64,000 nt of DNA from Bog-756 sp963777665. Its GTDB lineage: Bacteria > Actinomycetota > Acidimicrobiia > Acidimicrobiales > RAAP-2. Both the position numbers and the translations under genes were made by a program. The notes beneath the pieces were generated by a model. It was given only the letters and a program-made list of their open reading frames with translations. It did no database searches and had not been told where the DNA came from. Where the stretch lies: assembly GCA_963777665.1 (NCBI GenBank), contig CAVZRJ010000006.1, positions 536,144-600,143 of the forward strand. The letters are read 5' to 3'. This document shows, one piece after another, positions 1 through 7,067 of this stretch (position 1 is the stretch's first letter; each line of letters opens with the position of its first letter).

Positions 1-99
1 GACCCCTCCGGAGCGGAGCGTAGACCCGGTCGTAGGGATGCGCACAGCTGTGGCACCGGCGGTAGCGTGGGCCGGTCACTGATCCACAAGGGGGTCTGT

Positions 100-726
100 A
101 TGGACACCGGTGAGACGTGGACGCACATCCACCACGAGCGAGCGCAGATGGCGGACACCTGGGAGGGATTTTCGAGCGAACAGTGGGCCTCGCCGTCCTG
201 GTGCGAGGGCTGGACCGTCCAGGACGTCGCCGGGCACGTCCTGGCCGCGGCTGAGCAGACGCCGCTCAATTTCTACAAGGAGATGCTGCAGGCCGGATTC
301 CGGTTCAACGTGTTCGCGGACCGGGCGGCGCGGCGACTGGCAGCCGTCGGTCCCGACGAGCTCGTCCGGCGGCTCCGGGCCCGGACCACGACCACCAACC
401 ATCCACCGGCGCCGGTGATGGCGATGCTCGGCGAGATCGTCGCCCACGGTGAGGACATCCGACGGCCACTCGGCCAGGAGCATCGGGTGCCGGAGGCCGC
501 CCTCGTGGCGCTGGCGGACAGCTGGAAGAAGTCGAACCTGCTCATCGGGGCCAAGCGACGGATCGGCGGGGTCCGCCTACGGGCCACCGACGCCGACTGG
601 TCGTGGGGGGACGGTCCCGAGGTGAGCGGTCCGATGATCGCGCTGGTGCTCGCCATGGGCGGGCGCAAGGGAGCGCACGCGCAGCTCACGGGTGAAGGGG
701 TGGCGGTGCTCGCGGCCCGTCCCTAG
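100..726 (+). CDS. Maleylpyruvate-isomerase-family (mycothiol-dependent) protein
   Basis: This 208-residue protein resembles the actinobacterial TIGR03083/DinB-like family of presumed mycothiol-dependent enzymes. The N-terminal half has the usual pattern of an early W, then the 'SWCEGWTVQDVAGHVL' segment near residues 33-48, whose histidine typically belongs to the metal site. A later 'GEIVAHGEDIRRPLG' segment carries the second conserved histidine and aspartate. I chose the ATG at 100 because an AAGGGGG ribosome site ends about six bases upstream; an in-frame GTG at 67 would add only unconserved residues. The substrate cannot be told from sequence. It converges on the AIM24 gene with a 40-bp gap. 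Confidence 0.75.
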   Translation: MDTGETWTHIHHERAQMADTWEGFSSEQWASPSWCEGWTVQDVAGHVLAAAEQTPLNFYKEMLQAGFRFNVFADRAARRLAAVGPDELVRRLRARTTTTNHPPAPVMAMLGEIVAHGEDIRRPLGQEHRVPEAALVALADSWKKSNLLIGAKRRIGGVRLRATDADWSWGDGPEVSGPMIALVLAMGGRKGAHAQLTGEGVAVLAARP

Positions 727-765
727 AGGCGGGCTTGCCCCGGCGGGCCGGTGTCCTGCGTCCGC

Positions 766-1566
766 TCAGTTGTTGAGGAGTCCTCCGAGGAGGTTCCCGG
801 GACCGCTGGATTTTTCGTCTTGCTGCGGTAGGTACGGCGAGATGGCGTGAGCGAGCTGCGAGATCGGCATGGTCTGGAGCCAGACCATGCCGGGGCCGGT
901 CAGCGAGGCGAGGAAGAGCGAATCTGCTCCGAAGAGCAGGTTCTTGATGCCCTTCACCATCGTGATCTCGAAGCTCATGCCGGCGTCGAACAGACCGACA
1001 TGGCCGGGAATGATCCGGAGGTTCTCACCGGCAGCCAGGTGGTACTCGACGAGCTCACCGGAGAGCTCGATCCACGCGGTGCCCTGGCCGGTCACCCGCT
1101 GGAGGATGAATCCGCTCCCCCCGAAGATCCCTGCACCGAGCTTCTGCTGGAAGCCGATCGAGATGTTGACGTCGGCTGTGGCGGCCAGGAACCCGTGACG
1201 GTGCACGAGGTACTCCCGGTCGGGTGCGATGGCCACAGGTCGGATCTCGCCCGGCAGCTTGGCGGCGAACGACACCGTCCCGGGGCCGCCGGCGGTTTCG
1301 TACCGGGTGAGGAACAGCCCGCCCCCGGCGACCGTCCGTTTCAGTGCCCCGAGGACGCCTTTGGACCCGGCACCTGCGGTGGACGTCGACATCTCGACCG
1401 ACGAGGACATCCAGGACACTTCGCCACCGGGCGAGACCACGCTCTGGCCCGGCTGGAGGTCGACCTGGAGCACCGGCATGACGGTGCCGAGCACGCGGTG
1501 GGTGATGCCGGAGGCCGCATCGACCGCCGACGGGTCGTCCGGAGAAGGGGGCTGCGCGTCGGACAT
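766..1566 (-). CDS. AIM24 family protein (TIGR00266-like)
   Basis: A 266-residue soluble protein of the AIM24/TIGR00266 family, a beta-sandwich fold widespread in bacteria with no settled biochemical role. Typical features are the N-terminal 'PVLQVDLQPGQSVVSPGGEVSWM' region, repeated glycine-rich turns, the 'GSGFILQRVTGQGTAWIEL' strand pair near the middle, and 'FGADSLFLASLTGPGMVWLQT' towards the end. The start is the ATG at 1566 because AGGAG lies about six bases upstream; the frame stays open further upstream, but that part overlaps the divergent degV start region and is not family-like. The C-terminus is a Gly/Asn/Leu-rich tail. Confidence 0.85.
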   Translation of the reverse strand: MSDAQPPSPDDPSAVDAASGITHRVLGTVMPVLQVDLQPGQSVVSPGGEVSWMSSSVEMSTSTAGAGSKGVLGALKRTVAGGGLFLTRYETAGGPGTVSFAAKLPGEIRPVAIAPDREYLVHRHGFLAATADVNISIGFQQKLGAGIFGGSGFILQRVTGQGTAWIELSGELVEYHLAAGENLRIIPGHVGLFDAGMSFEITMVKGIKNLLFGADSLFLASLTGPGMVWLQTMPISQLAHAISPYLPQQDEKSSGPGNLLGGLLNN

Positions 1567-1750
1567 GGTCGCTCCTCTCGCCGTCGGTGGGCCCGAACGG
1601 AGGCGGCCCCCAACGTACAAGGCGTGCTCCGCCCGGGTCCGGATTCCCCGGCCCGGGGTCGGAAGTGGTGCCCGGATGCGCGATGAGATGACAGACTTTT
1701 CGTTGTCGTCCGGCGACCGCGTGGGTGACCAGAGTAAGGAGAGGGAATCC

Positions 1751-2593
1751 GTGTCCGGAGTGCATATCGTGAGCGACAGTTCCTGCGACCTCACAGCGGG
1801 CGAGATCGAGCAGCTCGATGTCGAGATCGTGCCGCTGACCATCCGGTTCGGGGACGAGGAGTTCACCGACGGTCGCGACGTCAGTGTCGAGGACTTCTAC
1901 CGGCGGATGGCGGTATCCGAGGCGCTGCCCCAGACCGCCTGCCCGTCGCCGGGTGCATTCGAGCAGGCGTTCGTCGATGCGCACGATGCAGGCGCCGAGG
2001 CGGTGGTCTGCCTCAACATCTCGAGCGATCTGTCCAACACCGTGCAGTCCGCGAGGACGGCGGCCGCTGCCTGTGGAGGTCGGCTGCCGGTCCACGTGAT
2101 CGACACCAAGACGGTGTCGAGCGGTCTCGGCACCCTCGTGCTGGAGGCCGCCCGGGCGGCTGCCGGTCGCGCCGGCATCGACACGGTGTTGAAGCGGGTC
2201 GGAGACCTCATCCCGCGCACCCATGTGATCGCGGCACTCAATACGCTCGAGAACCTGAAGAAGGGGGGACGGATCGGCGGGGCGAGGGCGATGCTCGGAT
2301 CGATGCTCTCGATCAAGCCCTTGGTCGACATCACCGGCGGAGTCGTCGAGGAGGCGGGCAAGCCGCGCACCCGCAGGCGGGCCATGCAGATGCTCTACGA
2401 ACGGATGGTGGGGGCCGGGGCGATCGAGCAGGTGGCGGTGATGCACGGCAGGGCCCCGGACCTCGAGGAGTTCCTCGAGCTGATCGCTCCCCGCTTTCCG
2501 CGGGCGAGCCTCCGCATCGGAGAGCTGGGCGCGGTGATCGGGTCCCACGGCGGGGCCGAGATCCTGGGAGTCAGCTGGATCGACACAGCCTGA
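1751..2593 (+). CDS. degV: DegV family protein (fatty-acid-binding)
   Basis: A 280-residue DegV-family protein, the expected length. Members bind a single fatty acid and in Firmicutes act as FakB subunits of fatty acid kinase; that role is family knowledge, not shown here. The opening 'HIVSDSSCDLT' contains the conserved SDS motif, and 'NISSDLSNTVQSAR' and 'GLGTLVLEAA' match the lipid-pocket segments. The 'ALNTLENLKKGGRIGGARA' stretch is the classic DegV signature. The start is GTG 1751, preceded by GTAAGGAGAG. No FakA kinase gene lies nearby. It is divergent from the AIM24 gene. Confidence 0.92.
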   Translation: MSGVHIVSDSSCDLTAGEIEQLDVEIVPLTIRFGDEEFTDGRDVSVEDFYRRMAVSEALPQTACPSPGAFEQAFVDAHDAGAEAVVCLNISSDLSNTVQSARTAAAACGGRLPVHVIDTKTVSSGLGTLVLEAARAAAGRAGIDTVLKRVGDLIPRTHVIAALNTLENLKKGGRIGGARAMLGSMLSIKPLVDITGGVVEEAGKPRTRRRAMQMLYERMVGAGAIEQVAVMHGRAPDLEEFLELIAPRFPRASLRIGELGAVIGSHGGAEILGVSWIDTA

Positions 2594-2664
2594 GCCCGAT
2601 CGTCACGAAGCGTCGCACTCCTGTCGTCACTCGGAGCGGCGGGCGCTGATGGAATCATGGGGTC

Positions 2665-3486
2665 ATGCCGTACGATGAGGGGGTGGGCCCGGATGAAGTC
2701 GTGAGCGCTCCGCGCAGGTCGCAGCTGACCCGGGGGAAGATGCGGGCCACGCTGCTCGAGGCGGGCCACGAGATCCTCCTCGAGGAGGGACTCGACACCG
2801 ACTCCTCCAACCTCACCTTCAAACGGGTCTTCGACCGTGTCGAGAAGCAGACCGGGGTCCGGATCACCAACGCTTCGGTCATCAGGCGGGTCTGGGAGAA
2901 CCAGGCGGACTTCCAGGCCGATGTCCTGGTCGCCATCGCCAACGATGAGCAACGACCCGAGCTCGAGCGCACCATGCACGCTCTGGTCGATCTGTTCCAG
3001 CGTCAAGACCTCTCGACCCCCGAGGCGCGCGACTTCGCGATCGGAGAGGTCTGCCGGGTCGGCGGCGAGGCCAGCAACACCGCCATCGCCGACTCGAGCA
3101 GCTTCTCGCTGTGGATCAGCGTCATGGCCATGGCCACAGCGACCGCACGCCCCGAGGAGCGCCGACGGATCCAGGACGCACTCCTGACCGCCTACGGGGC
3201 GGTCGACAAGTTCTGGGGGGAGGCCTTCGCAGGTCTGGCTGCGATTCTCGGACTACGGATCCGTCATCCGTTGACGATCGCGCACTTCGTGATGGCCGTG
3301 ACCGCCCTCAACGAGGGGTTCTCGTTGCGTCAGCGGCTCAGCGGCCATATCGAGTGGGTCACCCGTCCGACCGGGCCCAACGGTGAGGACCAGGAGTGGA
3401 CCGTCTTTGCTGCAGGGCTCGAGGCGCTCTCCCGCCAGTTCTTCGAACCCGACCCGGACTTCAGGCCGCCTCCTCCTCCCGGCTGA
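2665..3486 (+). CDS. TetR-like transcriptional regulator
   Basis: A 273-residue protein with a TetR-like layout: a basic N-terminus, then 'LTRGKMRATLLEAGHEIL' as helix 1 and a helix-turn-helix ending around 'TNASVIRRVWENQADFQ' (about residues 68-84), followed by an all-helical ligand-binding half. The turn is longer than in ordinary TetR proteins, with an insertion before the recognition helix, so I call it TetR-like. The C-terminus is proline-rich. Start choice is uncertain: ATG 2665 has no clear ribosome site and GTG 2701 is an alternative. It lies just upstream of the duplicated tRNA-Gly fragment. Confidence 0.65.
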   Translation: MPYDEGVGPDEVVSAPRRSQLTRGKMRATLLEAGHEILLEEGLDTDSSNLTFKRVFDRVEKQTGVRITNASVIRRVWENQADFQADVLVAIANDEQRPELERTMHALVDLFQRQDLSTPEARDFAIGEVCRVGGEASNTAIADSSSFSLWISVMAMATATARPEERRRIQDALLTAYGAVDKFWGEAFAGLAAILGLRIRHPLTIAHFVMAVTALNEGFSLRQRLSGHIEWVTRPTGPNGEDQEWTVFAAGLEALSRQFFEPDPDFRPPPPPG

Positions 3487-3565
3487 CTGATCACCCGGCG
3501 GGTCGCCCTCGCAGTCGAGCAGCTCCTCGCGCCGCCGTCAGCCAAGCAAGAGAACGGGCGACGGT

Positions 3566-3606
3566 GAGAGCGGGCGACGGGAATCGAACCCGCGTTCTCA
3601 GCTTGG
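3566..3606. repeat. 41-bp direct repeat, displaced tRNA-Gly 3' half (att-like, left)
   Basis: These 41 bp are identical to 6216-6256, which comprises tRNA-Gly(CCC) from anticodon base 34 to its 3' end plus three flanking bases. Here the match stops inside the anticodon loop and no 5' half follows, so this is not a functional tRNA. Anticodon-loop-to-3'-end repeats in the same orientation are the typical att core left by tyrosine-recombinase elements entering tRNA genes. Confidence 0.85.
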
Positions 3607-3750
3607 ACGGCCCCGTCATGAAGCGCCTCCCCTGTAGTACCGTCCGGTTGGAGCCGGTGCTGGGCGGCCCTATTGAGGCTCGCCCCCGATCGGTATCCCA
3701 GCCAGACATGGTCAATCGGCGGGTGCCTCCGCGGTTGTCACCCACAGGCG

Positions 3751-3774
3751 AGGAGACGACAGATGCATCGGTAG
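3751..3774 (+). promoter_or_regulatory. Ribosome site and ATG followed by an in-frame amber codon
   Basis: AGGAG at 3751-3755 is seven bases from an ATG at 3763. That ATG is in frame with the long downstream ORF but is followed by CAT CGG TAG, so translation would stop after three codons. Reading through the TAG gives a basic segment (Thr-Arg-Lys) directly before the hydrophobic signal sequence. Without readthrough the first usable in-frame start is TTG 3784, which lacks positive charges and a good ribosome site. Confidence 0.6.
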
Positions 3775-3783
3775 ACACGGAAA

Positions 3784-5889
3784 TTGGTCAGCGCCACGGC
3801 GCTCGGAGCGGGAGCGATCCTGTTGCTCGCCACGGCGGCCGGGACGGCCGGGGCGGCGCAGAACGGAACCTCGGGGAACGGTGGGGGCGCACCATCCGCG
3901 CGCTCCGCCCACGTGGCCCACGCCGGCCTGAGTACCGGTGGCACCTTCACGTCGGCCGCCATGGTGCCGACCTCCGCAAAGACGGTCGATGTAGCGGGCC
4001 CGGTCAATTCGATCACCGGCTCGATCACCGGGGCGACGACCGTGACAACGTTGGCCGGCGTCGTCGGCGGCACCGCCCTCGGCCCCGACGGCCACACTGC
4101 ACTCGTCGGCACGGAAAGCCCCACGCTCAATGAGGTGACAGCTCCGCTGTCGCCGTCCCCGACGGTGACCAGCCTTGCCGTCGGTCAATTCACCAACGAA
4201 GGGGGGTCGGGCTACACCGTCTTCACCGACGGGGTGGCCATGACCCCAGACGGCACCGCCGGCCTGGCCACCGCCGACTCGCAGGGGGCGATCGCCCTGA
4301 AGCGGACCGGCACCACCTGGGGGGTCGATACCAGTGTGCAGTCGCCCGGCCTCAACCAGGGCAACCCCGGCGCCGTTCCCCCCATCCCCCCTCAGCCCCA
4401 TCAGCCCGGGTGGATCGAGGCACCGACCCTGACGCCCACCGCCACGCTGTACGACGGTGTCACCATCAGCGCCACCACCGGGACCGACGGCCACTACGTC
4501 GGCCTGCTGATGGACGCCGCGGACCACACGGTGGCGGTCGTCACCGGCCTCGGGACCTCGGCGGCCAAGGTTTCGGGCACGGTCACCGACAACATCAACA
4601 TCGTGAACGCCGCGAGCCACGGGTTCTACGGCAACGGCGACTACGGCAACGGCGGCATGTCCTTCTCGCCGACCACGGCGACCAAGGCGGCGGTGGTCAC
4701 TGCCAACGGGTTCGGGGTGCTCAACCTCACCAACCAGGCGGCCCCGACCCTGGGCTCGCTGACCACGATCCCGGGTGCGGCCGGCCACGGGGCGCAGTCG
4801 GTGGCGGTGGCCCCCGACGGCAACCACGTGGCCGTGGCGGTGGGGGACGTCCTCTACTTCTACTCAGGGCTCCTCAAGGCGGCTGCCGGCTCGCCGCTGA
4901 CTGCCAGTGCTCCGCCGATCACCTTCCCCAATCTCGTGTACTCGCTCAACTACACGGCCAGCGGCAATCTGACGGTCAACTACAAGAACCTCACCGGCAC
5001 CACCGGGGTACTGGCCATTATCACCAACACCGAGTCGACGCCGGCCACGCCGGGCAACGCCCTGCTGCTGTCCGGTATCGCACCGAACGCCAACGGCGCC
5101 TCGGTGCTGCCAGCGGCGGCGGCCCTGAACACCGGCTACCTCGAGGTGGCCAGTGACGGCGGTCTGTTCGCCTTCGGCAAATCCCAGTTCTACGGATCCA
5201 TGGGCGCCATCCTGCTCAACAAGCCGGTCGTCGGACTGGCCTCCACCCCCGACAACAAAGGCTACTGGGAGGTGGCCAGCGACGGAGGCATCTTCTCCTT
5301 CGGTGACGCCGTCTTCCACGGCTCGACCGGCTCCCTGGTGCTGAACAAGCCGATCGTGGGCATGGCCTCCTCGCCGGACGTCCAAGGGTACTGGTTGGTG
5401 GCCAGCGACGGTGGTCTGTTCGCCTTCGGCAAAGCCCATTTCTTCGGATCCATGGGCGGCATTGCCCTGAACAAGCCGATCGTGGGCACGGCCGCCACGC
5501 CGGACGGCCAGGGCTACTGGCTGGTGGCCAGCGACGGCGGCATCTTCTCCTTCGGGGACGCCGTCTTCCACGGCTCGACGGGCAGCCTCACCCTCAACAA
5601 GCCGGTGGTGGGGATGGCCGCCACGCCGGACGGCCAGGGCTACTGGCTGGTGGCCAGCGACGGCGGCATCTTCGCCTTCGGCGACGCCCATTTCTTCGGA
5701 TCCATGGGCGGCGTTGCCCTGAACAAGCCGGCGGTGGGCATTGCCGCCTCCAACAACGGCCAGGGCTACTGGCTGGTGGCTTCCGACGGCGGTCTGTTCG
5801 CCTTCGGGAACAGTCCCTTCTTCGGCTCGATGGGCGGCAAGCCGCTCAACCAGCCGATCGTCGGCATGGCCGCCACCGTCGACTATTGA
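3784..5889 (+). CDS. Secreted protein with beta-propeller-like half and six 42-residue GYW/VASDGG repeats
   Basis: The 701-residue product begins with a hydrophobic stretch and an 'AGTAGAAQ' cleavage-like site, so it is probably exported by Sec. Residues about 30-430 are Gly/Thr/Ala-rich with repeated 'TPDGTAGLAT', 'GPDGHTALVG' and 'APDGNHVAVAV' blade-like motifs, suggesting a WD40/YncE-like propeller. From residue 451 there are six tandem 42-residue units of the type 'GYWLVASDGGIFSFGDA', as found in many large secreted Acidimicrobiia proteins. The likely native start is ATG 3763 with a good ribosome site, but codon 4 there is TAG; TTG 3784 is the conservative start. It is the only large gene in a segment bounded by duplicated tRNA-Gly sequence. 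Function unknown; an adhesin or cell-surface role is a guess. Confidence 0.7.
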   Translation: MVSATALGAGAILLLATAAGTAGAAQNGTSGNGGGAPSARSAHVAHAGLSTGGTFTSAAMVPTSAKTVDVAGPVNSITGSITGATTVTTLAGVVGGTALGPDGHTALVGTESPTLNEVTAPLSPSPTVTSLAVGQFTNEGGSGYTVFTDGVAMTPDGTAGLATADSQGAIALKRTGTTWGVDTSVQSPGLNQGNPGAVPPIPPQPHQPGWIEAPTLTPTATLYDGVTISATTGTDGHYVGLLMDAADHTVAVVTGLGTSAAKVSGTVTDNINIVNAASHGFYGNGDYGNGGMSFSPTTATKAAVVTANGFGVLNLTNQAAPTLGSLTTIPGAAGHGAQSVAVAPDGNHVAVAVGDVLYFYSGLLKAAAGSPLTASAPPITFPNLVYSLNYTASGNLTVNYKNLTGTTGVLAIITNTESTPATPGNALLLSGIAPNANGASVLPAAAALNTGYLEVASDGGLFAFGKSQFYGSMGAILLNKPVVGLASTPDNKGYWEVASDGGIFSFGDAVFHGSTGSLVLNKPIVGMASSPDVQGYWLVASDGGLFAFGKAHFFGSMGGIALNKPIVGTAATPDGQGYWLVASDGGIFSFGDAVFHGSTGSLTLNKPVVGMAATPDGQGYWLVASDGGIFAFGDAHFFGSMGGVALNKPAVGIAASNNGQGYWLVASDGGLFAFGNSPFFGSMGGKPLNQPIVGMAATVDY
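5134..5886 (+). repeat. Six tandem 126-bp coding repeats
   Basis: Six in-phase units of 126 bp (42 codons) starting at 5134, 5260, 5386, 5512, 5638 and 5764; the last is one codon short before the stop. Units 2 and 4 share 'FHGSTGSL' while units 1, 3, 5 and 6 have 'GSMGG' or 'GSMGA', so the array looks like an A-B-A-B-A-A pattern, as expected from duplication of two-unit blocks. Near-identical nucleotide runs between units suggest recent duplication or gene conversion. Confidence 0.9.
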
Positions 5890-6035
5890 CCTGAGTCAGA
5901 AGTGATTCGCTGACAATACGCAGCGAGGATTCCGAGGATCTCGTCGGCATTGTTGTGCCAGGCGAATGGCTTCGGGTCCGCGTTCCGGTGCTCCACCCAC
6001 TCTTGCCACGCCCGTACAGGGCAAGTGCCGGGGTT
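5883..6035 (-). pseudogene. IS630-family transposase C-terminal remnant
   Basis: On the reverse strand about 45 codons ending at 5883 read 'EWVEHRNADPKPFAWHNNAD' followed by 'EILGILAAYCQRI', the characteristic C-terminus of IS630-type transposases. The DDE catalytic residues and all upstream sequence are missing, and the frame upstream of about 6035 no longer looks family-like. It overlaps the end of the secreted-protein gene by seven bases, so the present 3' end of that gene may have been set by this insertion or its decay. No terminal inverted repeats were found. Confidence 0.6.
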
Positions 6036-6215
6036 GCTCCCGAACGGAATGCCGACCGTCCGCCCAACGCCTTCCTGGTCGGTGTTGGAGCGGCGCAGGG
6101 TCAAGGTCAGCCCGTCTGGCCCTTATACAACGTCACCCACATCGAGACCGACCAGCTCGGAACGCCAGAGGGCGCGGCAGCTTCCCTCAATCTGCCCGTG
6201 ACCAGGGCCACTCCA

Positions 6216-6256
6216 GAGAGCGGGCGACGGGAATCGAACCCGCGTTCTCAGCTTGG
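6216..6256. repeat. 41-bp direct repeat within tRNA-Gly (att-like, right)
   Basis: Second perfect copy of the repeat at 3566-3606. It covers nucleotides 34-71 of the intact tRNA-Gly(CCC) plus three bases beyond its 3' end. The intact tRNA lies on this side, and the intervening 2.6 kb lies beyond its 3' end, exactly the arrangement expected after site-specific integration that restores the tRNA. Confidence 0.85.
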
Positions 6257-6289
6257 GAAGCTGATGTTCTGCCTCTGAACTACGCCCGC
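6219..6289 (-). tRNA. tRNA-Gly (CCC)
   Basis: A 71-nt cloverleaf on the reverse strand. The acceptor stem pairs GCGGGCG with CGCCCGC, the T-arm contains TTCGATT, and the anticodon loop TTCCCAA sits on a five-base-pair stem, giving anticodon CCC. The CCA tail is not encoded. Its 3' half is duplicated at 3566-3606. Confidence 0.92.
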
Positions 6290-6435
6290 AACGAGAACGA
6301 CAGACTATCGCCTGACCACCTCGTACTCCGGCCGTCCGGCACCTGAACAGTGTCGGTGGGGGGACTCACCCCCACGTGCCCGGACCTGCCCGGAAGTAGG
6401 TCCGGGGTCCTCCGCCCCACTAACGTCTGTCCGTC

Positions 6436-6999
6436 ATGGTTCTCTCCGACCACTCCATCCGCGAAGCACTCTCCGCAGGTCAGATCAAGATCGACCCGAT
6501 GGACGAGTCGTGCATCCAGCCCTCGTCGGTGGACCTCCACGTCGACCAGTACTTCCGCCTGTTCCGGAACCACACCAGCCGGGTCATCGACGTGCGCGAG
6601 GACCAGGAGGACCTCACCGAACTGGTCGACGTGGGCACGGATCCCCTCATCCTGCATCCCGGTGAGTTCGTGCTCGGTTCGACCACCGAGAAGGTGACCC
6701 TGCCGAGTGACCTGGTGGCCCGGCTCGAGGGCAAGTCCTCGCTCGGCCGGCTCGGGCTCCTCATCCACTCGACGGCTGGCTTCGTGGACGCCGGGTGGGA
6801 CGGCCATCTGACTCTCGAGCTCTCCAACGTGGCCAACCTGCCGATCACCGTCTACCCGGGCATGAAGATCGGCCAGATCAGCTTCCTGCAGATGACCACC
6901 GCAGCGGACCACCCCTACGGCTCGGCCGGCCTCCACTCCAAGTACCAGGGCCAGTGGGGCCCGACCCCGAGCCGGTACTCGGACAACTTCGGCTCGTGA
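6436..6999 (+). CDS. dcd: dCTP deaminase
   Basis: A 187-residue trimeric dUTPase-superfamily enzyme that deaminates dCTP on the way to thymidylate. The family core is clear: 'QPSSVDLHVDQYFRLF' near the N-terminus, 'GKSSLGRLGLLIHSTAGF' (about 100-117) with the phosphate-binding Ser/Arg, and 'DAGWDGHLTLELSNV' carrying the catalytic glutamate. The C-terminal 'KYQGQWGPTPSRY' closes over nucleotide. Actinobacterial relatives are often bifunctional, releasing dUMP directly; that is likely here but not proven. ATG 6436 is the only sensible start. It stands alone, downstream of tRNA-Gly on the other strand. Confidence 0.95.
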   Translation: MVLSDHSIREALSAGQIKIDPMDESCIQPSSVDLHVDQYFRLFRNHTSRVIDVREDQEDLTELVDVGTDPLILHPGEFVLGSTTEKVTLPSDLVARLEGKSSLGRLGLLIHSTAGFVDAGWDGHLTLELSNVANLPITVYPGMKIGQISFLQMTTAADHPYGSAGLHSKYQGQWGPTPSRYSDNFGS

Positions 7000-7067
7000 G
7001 CTGCCGGCTTCCCCCCAACACCCCGACCGTCGCCTCGTGAACAGCAGTCACTCCTAGGAGGATCGCA

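Noticed and set aside
3566..3640. A second functional tRNA-Gly
   Set aside because: Only the 3' half is present; the sequence after the anticodon loop does not form a D-arm or acceptor strand.
5134..5886. CRISPR or other DNA-level repeat array
   Set aside because: The 126-bp units are in phase with a continuous reading frame and have no unique spacers.
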